The notes beneath the pieces are model-generated. The model made no database searches. It was given only the letters and a program-made list of their open reading frames with translations, and had not been told where the DNA came from. A stretch of 50,124 nucleotides of DNA from Candidatus Binatia bacterium (GTDB lineage Bacteria; Desulfobacterota; Binatia; HRBIN30): positions 1 to 50,124 of the forward strand of contig CALAMI010000004.1 in assembly GCA_937925685.1 (NCBI GenBank). The letters run 5' to 3'. Shown piece by piece: positions 17,021 to 26,425 of this stretch. Numbering within the stretch: the first letter of the stretch is position 1; every line of letters begins with the position of its first letter. Made by a program: the position numbers and the translations under genes.

Positions 17021-19122
17021 TCACCCTGCATCCTGGCATCCAAACAACGCGGCGCGTACTGCGCGAACGATGAAGTCGACGGGAACATCCTCTTCGCCTG
17101 GCGGCACTCCAACAGGGCATACAGTATGCGGCGCCTCGCCTAGAGCAACCCGCACGAGCCGGATAATTTCGTCGATGTAAACCTCACCGCTGCCGTCGCA
17201 GTCACCCGGACAGGATACGTCCGGGGCCACGGTCGAGCTCGGCAATGGCGTGGTGCTGGCAACAGGCGTCGGTGTCGGTACGGGTGCGCTGCGGGACGGT
17301 GTCGCGCTCGCGGTCGGCGTTGGCGCTGGCGACCGCATTCCAGTGGGCGACGGCAGCGGCGTTGCCGCCGTCTGCGTCGGACCTGGCGCGGGTAGCTCGA
17401 CAGGCTCGGTCGCAGGCGGACCGTTCCCCGCGCTTCGGGTCGCAACCGTCAACTGCGCCTGCCCTTGCCGGACGACCACCCATGCGTTGGCTGGAAGCGC
17501 TTGCCACTCTTGCTCCTGCCCTCCGGGCCAGCGCACCCTCAAGCGATCGACCCGCGCGGCAGACCCCAAACCAAAATGCGCTTCGGCTGGATCCTGCGAT
17601 ACAAAGTTACTACCTGCGCGAATCTCCCGCATCTGCCGGAGTCCCCCTGCTTCGATCCACACGCGGGCTCCAATGCCCTCGGTATTGCGTGGCTCACCCA
17701 TCAAACGCACCGAAAAAAAGTTGCTCTCCCGAGGTAGTTCGTTGCGATACAGCACCGGTCGACCTTGAATATTCGCTACAAAGAGATCGAGGTCGCCGTC
17801 CCGGTCGTAGTCGAAAGCCACTACACCTCGCCCTTGGCCCCGGTCAGCGACGCCAACGCGCTCGGCCACTTCTTCGAACGTGCCATCGCCGCGGTTCCTG
17901 AACAAGACTGCGGGGTCCTCGTGGAACTCGTAGGCTTCCCGGTCGTCCGTGCGCCAACCATTCACGTGATACAGGTCGAGCCAGCCGTCGTTGTCGAGGT
18001 CGGCAAACGTCGCCGCCCATCCCCAGTAGCCCACGCGTACACCGGCCGCATCGGTGACGTCCTCGAAGTCGCCCCCGCCCCGGTTCCGATACAGGCGATT
18101 ACCGGAGACGTACCAGTTGTTGCCTTTGCGGTCTTGATCCGGGTCCCAAATGGAGGAGACAAACCAGTCGAGGTCGCCATCATTGTCATAATCCCCGACC
18201 GCGGCCCCCATGCCGTTCTCGTCGGAAATGACGGCCGTTGTCGCGTCACTGAATTCCCGACCACCGCGGTTGCGGAACACCTTGCTCTGGCGAAAGTCCC
18301 CCGCCACCAACAAATCCACCCATCCGTCGCCATCGACGTCGGCAAAGTTCGGCGTGAAACTCAAGTCGCCCATTTCGCCAGTGATAAAGGCATAGGCAGA
18401 AGAAATGCCCAACGGCACGCTTACGTCCGTGAAGGTGCCATCCCCGTTATTGCGCCAGAGGTGTTCCGACGAACCCGCAGGCCGGTTGTCGCCCCAGTGA
18501 GTCACGAAGAGATCGAGGTCACCGTCGAGGTCGTAGTCGCCCCAGCAGCGGAAAACGAGTCGCGGGTGAAACGCAAGCCGCTCCCTTCCGTGATGTCGGC
18601 AAAGGTGCCGTCGCCACGGTTGCGAAACAGCTTCACCGCTCCAACACGAGGGGCACGTACACCGTCACAGTACGAAACTTTGTTTTCGCACAGCAAAGCG
18701 GGCACGAAGAGATCGAGCCAGCCGTCGCCATCGAAATCCGCGAACACCGGGCCGACGCTGCGCGCTCCGCGGATAGCAATTCCGGCTGCCTCCCCTCGTT
18801 CCTCGAAAGTGCCATCACCGCGGTTGCGAAAGAGCAAATTCGGTCCGGCGTCTCCACGCACGACGTACAAGTCGATCCAACCGTCACGGTCGTAGTCTCC
18901 TGCGGCCACCCCGCCAGCGCTCCAATCGGCCACTGTTGGCTGGTCGTAACGATGCTCGTACGCCAGCCCTGCCTGCTCGTGTACCTCGGTAAAGGACCAC
19001 GATGCCCAAGCAGGGGTCATGAGTTCCAGTACCGCGACCGCGCTGTCGGTCAGCGCCGCCACCACCAACCGTCGCCACCGCTGAAGCTGCCGGCACGCGC
19101 CTCGAACCGATGCGCCACCCAT
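17021..19122 (-). pseudogene. secreted FG-GAP/VCBS-ASPIC/UnbV protein with dockerin-like tail, one frameshift
   Basis: Two minus-strand frames together encode one protein of about 700 residues. It has a signal peptide ending near AWA, seven FG-GAP/VCBS repeats of the D-x-D-x-DG-x-x-DL type, an ASPIC/UnbV domain (GIGARVWIE ... FGLG ... RWPGG), a Thr/Pro linker and a 59-residue Cys-bearing dockerin-like module (17024-17212). The frames meet at plus-strand 18540-18550. Near there FSAA should continue as WGDYDLDGDLDLF, but one base is missing, so the first frame ends after a short wrong tail (18502). The second frame starts at most with a GTG at 18505, without a ribosome binding site. Either a recent inactivation or a sequencing/assembly error beside a GGGG run would explain this. 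The second calcium loop of the tail is degenerate. Confidence 0.8.
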
Positions 19123-19221
19123 GGCCTCGACCTCGCTGGTGGAAACGCACCCAAGCTACTCCACCCTCGGACCCTTTGGCAATGATTGCGGCTAGGAATC
19201 GCTACCGCCTTTCAACAAGCC

Positions 19222-20415
19222 CTAGGGTTGCGGCACTGGGGTAAAGGTCAACCGCAACCGCAGCGACTCCGTGGCGGTTTGCAACTGGCCATCGGTGAGT
19301 GTGACCACCAGGTTGGCCTCGGCATCCTGCATGTCGAAAAAGGGCGCGGGCGGGCGCACTTCGAACTGCACGCTGCGCGACTCGACAAGGTTTTCGCCGG
19401 CGTCGTAAAAACGAACCCGATACCGATCATCCATCACCGGTGTGCGCTCCCGCGTTTCCATCCGCGCCGACACCACGATGCGGTCGTCGAGGCTAAAGCA
19501 GCGGGCGCGAAATTTGAACCGTACCTCGGCCGAAGCCTGGGCGTTGGTGCGCACGTACTTCAGGTCACAGTCTCCGAGCGCGCGGAACCCGCCGTCCACG
19601 TCTTCGCTAATCCACACCTTGCGCCCGGCGGGACAAGGCACGTTTGGCACCGCCAGCGAAACACCGCCCAGCGCATCACAGCACGGGGCTTCGAGCGATG
19701 CCAGCGTGCGAGAGCAGCCCACACCCGGGTCGCAAACCGGCGTCGAGCAGGAGTCAGGACCATAAACAGAGATGATCACACGAGTCGTCACTGCCGCCGA
19801 AGGGCCGGAAATGTCGTGACACTGGACCACGATCTCATGGTTACCCACAGCGCTGTCGCCTGGAACCCAAAGAATGCGCCAGCTTGCCTCCTCCAGCTCT
19901 GCCCCAGCTGGCAGTCCCGTGGCTGTACAACGCACCGGATCGCCGTCGGGATCGCTCACCTCTAGAGGCAAGGCGATGGGGAAATGCGCATAACCCCGGT
20001 ACCAGATTGCCGGCGCCAGCGTGGGCGGACGGTTCGGCTGGGTGGGGGTGGGAGTCGGCAACAACCTGGCCGTCGGCGTGGGAGATGGCGTAGCCATGCT
20101 AGAAGGGGAAGCTGTGGGGCTAGGTAGCTGCGCACACCCATTCAATAGCGCATTCACGGCCGCGACAATTTCTTCCACCGTCACTTCGCCATCGCCGTTA
20201 GCATCGAAGATCGGGCACTCGGCCAAGCCAAAGGTACCGAGTACCAGGTTGACGCCGCGGACAATTTCGTCCACGGTAACGACGCCATCGCCATTGCAGT
20301 CGCCCGCGCAGTCAGCAGTGGCCAGCGCTGACGCTCCCACCGCCGCTACGCACCACCACCACACAGCCACAAGTCTCAAGGGGAGCATGAGTGGCGAACA
20401 TAACCCGTTCCTCAT
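19222..20415 (-). CDS. secreted protein with N-terminal dockerin-like module and Ig-like domain
   Basis: The proposed product is 397 residues. A signal peptide (to about ATA, residue 34) is followed at once by the 59-residue module with C36, C40, C67 and C94 and two intact EF-hand-like loops (DCNGDGVVTVDE, DANGDGEVTVEE). A Thr/Pro linker (98-130) leads to an Ig/cadherin-like domain with VSDPDGDPVRCTATGLPAG. The C-terminal part is Cys-rich and then beta-rich, and matches no family I know. The ATG at 20415 has no good ribosome binding site; ATG at 20388 is an alternative that keeps the signal peptide. It is divergent from the GT-C gene and codirectional with the upstream-lying frameshifted ASPIC/UnbV gene, which shares the module. 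Confidence 0.75.
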   Translation of the reverse strand: MRNGLCSPLMLPLRLVAVWWWCVAAVGASALATADCAGDCNGDGVVTVDEIVRGVNLVLGTFGLAECPIFDANGDGEVTVEEIVAAVNALLNGCAQLPSPTASPSSMATPSPTPTARLLPTPTPTQPNRPPTLAPAIWYRGYAHFPIALPLEVSDPDGDPVRCTATGLPAGAELEEASWRILWVPGDSAVGNHEIVVQCHDISGPSAAVTTRVIISVYGPDSCSTPVCDPGVGCSRTLASLEAPCCDALGGVSLAVPNVPCPAGRKVWISEDVDGGFRALGDCDLKYVRTNAQASAEVRFKFRARCFSLDDRIVVSARMETRERTPVMDDRYRVRFYDAGENLVESRSVQFEVRPPAPFFDMQDAEANLVVTLTDGQLQTATESLRLRLTFTPVPQP

Positions 20416-20469
20416 GTCAACGCGATAGTGGTTCAGGGACGAGGCTTTGTTCTCAAAGCAAAGCGTGCC

Positions 20470-22116
20470 ATGAGCAACACTCGACCCATGCAGCTCCACC
20501 GCAGCGATTTGCCAACGCCACTGTGCTTGCAAACCACGAGGTTCGCCGCCGTGGCCTTGACCATGGCGGCCGTTGTCCTGCAACTTCGTTTCTTGCAACA
20601 CGCCGGTCCGCTCTGGCGCGACGAAGCCAACAGCGCCCACTTGGCCGCGCTCACCACCTGGTCAGCAATTCACCAACACGCCAACTATGACTCCTTCCCC
20701 CTGCTGTGGAATCTCTGCCTTTGGATCTTGGCGAATGCGGGCTGGACTCAAGACCATCACCTGCGCCTTTTTGGGCTATTCGCTTCGTGGGCACAGCTCG
20801 GAGCGTTGTGGTGGGCAGCGCGGGCGTGTGGCGCGATCGCACCGCTGTTTAGCCTCGTGCTGTACTCGTTGGGGCTACCTGCGGTTGTCTATGGCACCAT
20901 GTTTCGCGGTTACGGCCTGGGCACTGCCGCGTTGCTAGTAGCAACAGGCATGCTTTGCCGCTTCGTGCAGGTGCCCTCGCTGCGTCGGGGCGTGGCGCTG
21001 GTGCTAGCGAACATCGTGGCGCTGCAAGCCAACTTTGCCAACGGCGTCCTGCTCGCCGCTACGCACAGTGCCGCGGCATTTTCCAGTTGGCGTGGCGACC
21101 GCGAATGGCAACGCATCTGGGCATTGCTCGCCACTGCCCTTGGCATTGCCACTGCATCTTTGGGACTGTGCTGGTCGTGGATTCGATATGCCTTCGAAGT
21201 TGGCTCCGCCGAGCAGCGCCCGGTGCAACTCGGCGCCGTCGCCGCGGTTTGGCTGGGAAGCCTAGGGGCCACGCCCGTGCCTACCCTTTTTCTTTGGCTG
21301 GCCGCAATGGTGTTGACGTTCATGACGCTAGGGCAGTGCGTCAGACACGGCCCACGTCGTTCTCCCGAATGCGTTCTTGCAATGTCTGCACCGCTAGCCC
21401 TAGGCGCAATGCTCGTTTACTTTTGGCAAGTCGCTCGCTTGCCCAGCCAGCAATGGCACTACCTCTCCCTCAATGCAGTCTTGGCACTCGGCAGCGACCT
21501 TGCTTTGCATCGTTGGCTCGGGGCACGGCCCCGACTCGCGCAAGCTCTGGCGCTAGCGGCCTTGGTTGGCTCTGGGGTGGTCGCCACCTGGCAAAACTGG
21601 CCCCTGGTTGCCGTTCGCATGACCAATGTCGACCTTATAGCGGCAAGGATCGAGCGAGAGGCCAAACCCCACGATTTAGTGGTCGTTGCCCCTTGGTACT
21701 GTGGGGTGAGCTTCCAGCGCTACTACCGGGGTTCCACCCCGTGGATCACCTTGCCCAACCTGTCGGACCATCGCTTTCACTACCATTTGCAGATTCGGGC
21801 TAAAATCGCCCGCGGTGACCAGGGCATTGCCGAGGAGCGCAGCCGCATCGCGGCGACATTGCAAGCAGGAGGCCGTGTGTGGCTTGTGGGGGACCTGACC
21901 GCTCCGCCCCCTGGGCAGCCTCCACCTACTTTGCCTCCTGGCCCTCATCCCCTCACCGGCTGGCGCGCTGGACCGTATCTCGACGCTTGGGAAATGCAAA
22001 TCGCCGCTCTGCTTCGGGACCATGCGGCGGAAATCTGGGGCATCGAAGTTCCGCAAGCCGGAAGCATCAACCCTTGGGAGAACCTCCGACTCACGGTGAT
22101 CGAAGGGTGGCGCTGA
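20470..22116 (+). CDS. GT-C type membrane glycosyltransferase (PMT/ArnT-like)
   Basis: A polytopic membrane protein of about 548 residues with roughly ten hydrophobic segments. After the first membrane helix comes GPLWRDEANSAHL, with the acidic DE pair in the first periplasmic loop that serves as the catalytic or metal-binding site in GT-C enzymes such as ArnT and protein mannosyltransferases. These transfer sugars from a polyprenyl-phosphate donor on the outer side of the inner membrane. The C-terminal ~150 residues form a soluble domain after the last helix. The acceptor cannot be inferred. The start is uncertain: ATG at 20470 and GTG at 20428 are both in frame and neither has a clear ribosome binding site. 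Confidence 0.7.
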   Translation: MSNTRPMQLHRSDLPTPLCLQTTRFAAVALTMAAVVLQLRFLQHAGPLWRDEANSAHLAALTTWSAIHQHANYDSFPLLWNLCLWILANAGWTQDHHLRLFGLFASWAQLGALWWAARACGAIAPLFSLVLYSLGLPAVVYGTMFRGYGLGTAALLVATGMLCRFVQVPSLRRGVALVLANIVALQANFANGVLLAATHSAAAFSSWRGDREWQRIWALLATALGIATASLGLCWSWIRYAFEVGSAEQRPVQLGAVAAVWLGSLGATPVPTLFLWLAAMVLTFMTLGQCVRHGPRRSPECVLAMSAPLALGAMLVYFWQVARLPSQQWHYLSLNAVLALGSDLALHRWLGARPRLAQALALAALVGSGVVATWQNWPLVAVRMTNVDLIAARIEREAKPHDLVVVAPWYCGVSFQRYYRGSTPWITLPNLSDHRFHYHLQIRAKIARGDQGIAEERSRIAATLQAGGRVWLVGDLTAPPPGQPPPTLPPGPHPLTGWRAGPYLDAWEMQIAALLRDHAAEIWGIEVPQAGSINPWENLRLTVIEGWR

Positions 22117-22231
22117 GTCAACTAACACCACTCGCTCTGCGGGCTTAGGGTTGGCACAATCCTGTCACGTTTGCGATAACCCCGCTCGCCCGTTGTGCTC
22201 ATCGACCAACCATCAGCGAGGTGATGTCAAC

Positions 22232-23398
22232 ATGCAGCGATTTTCCGGAGTGGACTATTACGCGATCGACGACCTGCTCACGCCCGAGCAGCGACTCGTT
22301 CGACATACCGTGCGTGAGTTCGTGGAAAACGAAGCGCTGCCGGTGATCGAGGCGTACCATGCCCGTGAGGAGTTCCCCCGTCACCTCATTCCACGCATGG
22401 CCGACCTTGGTCTTTTTGGTGCCAACTTGCACGGGTACGGCTGCGCTGGCCTCGACAACATTGCCTATGGCCTCATTTGCCAAGAACTCGAGCGCGGCGA
22501 CAGCGGACTGCGGTCGATGGTGTCTGTGCAAGGCTCGCTTTGCATGTACCCCATTCACGCATTTGGCTCGGAGGAGCAAAAGCAACGCTGGTTACCGAAG
22601 ATGGCCAAAGGGGAAATTATTGGCTGCTTTGGCCTCACCGAGCCCGATCATGGCTCGGATCCCGGAGGGATGGAAACCAAGGCCCAGCGCGACGCATCGC
22701 ACTGGGTCATCCGCGGAACCAAGCGCTGGATCACCAACGGCACCTTGGCCCATCTCGCTTTGATCTGGGCGAAAACGCCAGAGGGTATCCGTGGTTTTCT
22801 CGTGGAGAGCGACCGGCCTGGTTTCGCGGCCCGCGACATCAAAGGGAAATTTTCCCTTCGAGCGTCGATCACTTCGGAGCTCATCCTCGATGACGTGCGC
22901 GTGCCGGAGAGCAGCATGCTCCCCGGAGTCGTGGGACTCCGCGGCCCGTTTTCCTGCTTGACCCAAGCCCGCTACGGCATTGTCTGGGGTGCTCTCGGGG
23001 CGGCCATGGCGTGTTATCACACTGCGTTAGAGTACGCGAAAATGCGTCGTCAGTTCGAGCGGCCAATTGCCGGCTATCAGTTAGTACAACAGAAGCTTGT
23101 CTTCATGCTGAGCGAGATCACCAAGGGGCAGTTGCTGGCCTACCGCCTCGGGCAGCTCAAGGACCAAGGCAAGTTGCGGCCGCAACAGGTTTCGCTGGCA
23201 AAGCGAAACAACGTTGCCCAAGCACTCGAAATTGCGCGTTTGGCGCGCGACATCCTTGGTGCCAACGGCATCGTGAACGAATACCCGGTCATTCGCCATA
23301 TGTTGAACCTGGAGACGGTCAATACGTACGAGGGGACCTTCGACATGCACACCCTCATCGTCGGGCGGGACATTACCGGTTTGGACGCGATTCGCTAA
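22232..23398 (+). CDS. gcdH: glutaryl-CoA dehydrogenase (acyl-CoA dehydrogenase family)
   Basis: This flavoenzyme oxidises and decarboxylates glutaryl-CoA to crotonyl-CoA in lysine, tryptophan or aromatic degradation. The 388-residue protein has the FAD-binding segment GCFGLTEPDHGSDP, the GALGAAMACYHTALEYA helix, RRQFERPIAGYQLVQ, and the C-terminal LETVNTYEGTFDMHTLIVGR with the catalytic glutamate. The NTYEGT context and the pattern ending GRDITGLDAI are characteristic of GCDH rather than of fatty acyl-CoA dehydrogenases. The start is ATG at 22232, because GAGGTGA lies 7 nt upstream. Crotonyl-CoA could be passed to the crotonase at 12.9 kb, but nothing else of the pathway is nearby. Confidence 0.88.
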   Translation: MQRFSGVDYYAIDDLLTPEQRLVRHTVREFVENEALPVIEAYHAREEFPRHLIPRMADLGLFGANLHGYGCAGLDNIAYGLICQELERGDSGLRSMVSVQGSLCMYPIHAFGSEEQKQRWLPKMAKGEIIGCFGLTEPDHGSDPGGMETKAQRDASHWVIRGTKRWITNGTLAHLALIWAKTPEGIRGFLVESDRPGFAARDIKGKFSLRASITSELILDDVRVPESSMLPGVVGLRGPFSCLTQARYGIVWGALGAAMACYHTALEYAKMRRQFERPIAGYQLVQQKLVFMLSEITKGQLLAYRLGQLKDQGKLRPQQVSLAKRNNVAQALEIARLARDILGANGIVNEYPVIRHMLNLETVNTYEGTFDMHTLIVGRDITGLDAIR

Positions 23399-23438
23399 GG
23401 GGCCGCCCCTGAGGCGCAGGACGATCCGCACGGCAACC

Positions 23439-23747
23439 ATGAAGCGACGCCTGTCGGTCAAGTCCGACCGCACCTTGCATCAACTCGGTGTCCTCGCTCG
23501 CCTCACCGCAGGCGAGCGGGTGGTCACCGTAGGGACAACGTATGCTCTTGCCAACGAAGCGAACACCTTGGCCTCGCTTGCCTTCGCCCTCGAAGCGGAC
23601 ACCGTCTACGTCGGTTACGCGGTAAATCGCGGCACGGGCTGGAAAATCGTGGAACTTGAGCCGTACTCGTTTCGCTCGCTGGGCTACTGGCAGCGCTGGC
23701 TCAAGCGTCACGGCGTCCCGCTCTCCCCTCCACGGGCACACCGATAA
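23439..23747 (+). CDS. conserved-looking small protein of unknown function (102 aa)
   Basis: The product is 102 residues, basic, with an Ala/Thr-rich middle (VVTVGTTYALANEANTLAS) and a C-terminal segment rich in Trp and Arg (YWQRWLKRHG). There is no signal peptide or membrane helix. I recognise no family. Its stop codon TAA overlaps the ATG of the following transporter (TAATG), which points to translational coupling and supports it as a real gene. It lies 40 bp after gcdH and may be part of that operon. The ribosome binding site is poor. Confidence 0.55.
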   Translation: MKRRLSVKSDRTLHQLGVLARLTAGERVVTVGTTYALANEANTLASLAFALEADTVYVGYAVNRGTGWKIVELEPYSFRSLGYWQRWLKRHGVPLSPPRAHR

Positions 23748-24961
23748 TGGAACGATTCACGCTCGCGGTAGTGGCCGTCGTGTACGGGCTTCTCGCCTTC
23801 GGGGGGCTCCCTCCTTTTCGCTTCGACCGCACGGGCATAGCCATTATGGGAGCAGCGGTGCTGTTGCTTGCCGGAGCCATTTCCTTCGATGCTGCCGCTG
23901 CCGCGGTAGACTACCGCACCATCGTGTTTCTCTTCGGGATGATGATCGTAGGTGCGAATTTGCGCCTTGCCGGTTTCTTCCGTCTCGTCACCGCTGGTGC
24001 TTTGAAATGGGCACACTCCCCGCGGCAGCTTCTGGGGGTCACCGTGTTCGTGCCAGGCTTCCTCGCTGCGTTCTTTATCAACGACGTTGTCTGCCTGGTT
24101 TGCACTCCGCTGATTTTACAAATCACGCAGCAACGAAGGCTCCCCCCTGTGCCCTACCTTGTCGCCCTGGCCACGGCGGCGAACATCGGCAGTGCGGCCA
24201 CCGTGAGCGGAAACCCCCAAAACATGTTGCTCGCAAGCTTCGGACAGGTGCCTTACAGCACCTTTGCCTTTTACTTGAGTCCCCTGGCAGCAGCCGGCTT
24301 GATTGTCGACTACGCCATCCTTTCCTTTCTGTTCCGCCGTGAACTCGACATTCCCGTACCCGCCTCGCCCTTGCACCCCGTTCGCCGAGTGCACAAGGCA
24401 CTGCTCTACAAGTCGACATTTGCAGCGCTGGTTACCGTCGCCTTGTTTTTCGCTGGCTTGCCGGTGGCGGAGGTATCGCTGGGTGCAGCCGCATGGCTGT
24501 TAGCGACGCGGCGCGTGCGCCCGGAAAAGATCTACCGCGAGATCGACTGGCCGCTCCTGGTCATGTTTGCCGGGCTGTTCGTGGTTGTCGGCGCTTTCGA
24601 ACATGCAGGGCTCGATCGCTGGCTCCTCCCTTACTGGAGCACCTTGCAGCAGTGGGGACCCGCAGCCTTGGTGCTCGCCACCACCGTGCTATCCAACATG
24701 GTGAGCAACGTGCCGGCGGTGATGGTCCTCAAGCCCGTCGTGGTCCAATCGGCCGACCCGATGGGCACAGCCTTGCTCCTGGCCGCAACAAGCACCTTTG
24801 CGGGAAATCTTCTCACCATGGGCTCCGTTGCCAACTTGATCGTACTCGAGCAAGCGCGCCGCGCCGGCGTAATCGTTTCTCTGCGCGAGTACGCGCGTGT
24901 CGGCATTCCGGTCACGGTGGCCACGTTACTGCTCACGGTCGCGGCCTTCCGCTCGATGTAG
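23747..24961 (+). CDS. ArsB/NhaD/CitMHS-type (ion transporter superfamily) permease
   Basis: A 404-residue inner-membrane protein with about eleven hydrophobic segments and an internal two-fold repeat. Each half carries the re-entrant-loop signature of the ion transporter superfamily: INDVVCLVCTPL followed by ATAANIGSAATVSGNPQNM in the first half, and SNMVSNVPAVMVL with GNLLTMGSVANLIV in the second. This pattern is shared by ArsB arsenite pumps, NhaD sodium/proton antiporters and anion symporters. No ars genes adjoin, so the substrate is open. The start codon overlaps the stop codon of the upstream 102-residue protein. Confidence 0.8.
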   Translation: MERFTLAVVAVVYGLLAFGGLPPFRFDRTGIAIMGAAVLLLAGAISFDAAAAAVDYRTIVFLFGMMIVGANLRLAGFFRLVTAGALKWAHSPRQLLGVTVFVPGFLAAFFINDVVCLVCTPLILQITQQRRLPPVPYLVALATAANIGSAATVSGNPQNMLLASFGQVPYSTFAFYLSPLAAAGLIVDYAILSFLFRRELDIPVPASPLHPVRRVHKALLYKSTFAALVTVALFFAGLPVAEVSLGAAAWLLATRRVRPEKIYREIDWPLLVMFAGLFVVVGAFEHAGLDRWLLPYWSTLQQWGPAALVLATTVLSNMVSNVPAVMVLKPVVVQSADPMGTALLLAATSTFAGNLLTMGSVANLIVLEQARRAGVIVSLREYARVGIPVTVATLLLTVAAFRSM

Positions 24962-25291
24962 TCGCCACTCTCGGGGGCTGTTCATCGACACGACGAGAGT
25001 CTGCTCACATTACTCCGGTCGACTTCCCGTCGGCCTCCCGCCGCCAGCCGCGCTTTTTTCTTCGGGGAACTGTCCTGGCAACTTCCACGAGGAATTTTAC
25101 CCTAATTAGCCGCCTGGCACCCACTCCGGAACGGCCAGCAAACCCGGCGCCGTCTCCTCTCCTGACTCGTTTTCGCCACCCACCGGAAAGAGCACAGGTC
25201 GGTGGACCGAGCTCGGTAGCTGACGTTCGCCGCACGCTTGACCATCGGTTTGCTGGTCCCATAGAGTGGCTACGCAAGCAAAGGAGGCGCG
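24962..25291. other. intergenic stretch upstream of the DGQHR gene
   Basis: No gene is supported. Short frames on both strands lack ribosome binding sites and family resemblance. The stretch must contain the promoter of the DGQHR gene, but I see no confident -35/-10 pair. The last 15 bases hold its ribosome binding site (AAGGAGG). Confidence 0.55.
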
Positions 25292-26425
25292 ATGACTTCC
25301 GTTCCGGCGCTCAGGCTGCATCAGTTCGGGGTGGTGTTTTACCAGTGCTCTCTCGGTGTGCGAGACATTCAGCGCTTGGTGCGCTTCGAAGTTCTGAGTT
25401 ACGGCCAGGAGGGACGCACGCGCGGCCGCAGAGCCACCAGGACCGAGCGGGGCGCCAAGATCAACTGGGAACTCTTGGAGGAAAAGATTGCCCACAGTGA
25501 AGCCGCCTACCAACGCCCGGTGATCCAACGCAAGATTGCCGACCTCATCGACTACTACCTCCAGTGCGCCGACGCGCAAAACCTCCCGGCGATTCCCGGG
25601 GCCGTGCTCCTCACCTCGGAACGTCGCCTCAACTTCATTCCGGTGAGCGCGCACCGCATTCTCGGCATTTTGCAACTCCCAAGCGAAGAAGGTTGTTTGC
25701 GTGCACTCGACGGCCAGCACCGCTTGCTCGCGCTGCATCAGCTAGCCGAGCAAGGCGAGCCACCGGACGTGCAAGTACCGGCGATTTTGTTCGACGGACT
25801 CGCCCCGGATCAGGTAGTGGAATTGTTCGTTACCATCAACGCCAAGCACACCCGCCTCAACCCCTCTCATCTGATCTCGCTTTCGGGACGCCGCTTGTAT
25901 CCCGACCCGACGTTGGCGGCCGCCCACGAGATCGTGCGCACCTTGAGCGAGGACCCCGGCTCGCCTCTTCACGGAGAAATCAAACTCTTCGGCGTGGGCC
26001 ACGGGCGGGTAGCACAGGCGCCACTGGCCGAGGAGCTAAAAGGAGTGCTCACCGCCATGGCGGCCTTGGGCGGCCAGCAAGCGGAAGAGTTTCGCGAGCG
26101 CTCGGCACGGTTTTTCTTGACGTACTTTCGGGTGCTCAGCAACATTTTTCCCCGGGCTTGGAGCAGTAAACGTTACAGCATCAAAACCGCGGCTGCGCTG
26201 CGCGCCTTCATCCGGGTGGTGCCCGACGTCATCGGTCGCGTCCGCGAATCCGCCGCCGAGCCGGGCGACGCCGCTGCGCTGCATCGCGTCATGGAGCCCT
26301 GGGGAAGCCAACTCGGCGATGCTCGCTTCGAAACCGAGGGCGAATGGCGGCTCAAACAAGGAGGGGGCACACGAGGCACGGTAGAAATCTTGGTGCGAGA
26401 GTTACGTTCGGCGCTGTCGACATGA
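25292..26425 (+). CDS. DGQHR-domain protein (DndB/DpdB-like)
   Basis: The 377-residue protein has the hallmark LDGQHRLLAL (139-148), where DGQHR names the domain, followed about 35 residues later by ELFVTINAKHTRLNPSHLISL. DGQHR proteins include DndB, the regulator of DNA phosphorothioation operons, and DpdB of 7-deazaguanine DNA-modification clusters. None of their partners (DndA/C/D/E, DpdA, helicases) is in this window, so this is an orphan copy whose target is unknown. The ATG at 25292 follows AAGGAGG by 6 nt. Its stop codon overlaps the next start codon (ATGA), so it forms a coupled pair with a predicted exported protein. Confidence 0.85.
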   Translation: MTSVPALRLHQFGVVFYQCSLGVRDIQRLVRFEVLSYGQEGRTRGRRATRTERGAKINWELLEEKIAHSEAAYQRPVIQRKIADLIDYYLQCADAQNLPAIPGAVLLTSERRLNFIPVSAHRILGILQLPSEEGCLRALDGQHRLLALHQLAEQGEPPDVQVPAILFDGLAPDQVVELFVTINAKHTRLNPSHLISLSGRRLYPDPTLAAAHEIVRTLSEDPGSPLHGEIKLFGVGHGRVAQAPLAEELKGVLTAMAALGGQQAEEFRERSARFFLTYFRVLSNIFPRAWSSKRYSIKTAAALRAFIRVVPDVIGRVRESAAEPGDAAALHRVMEPWGSQLGDARFETEGEWRLKQGGGTRGTVEILVRELRSALST

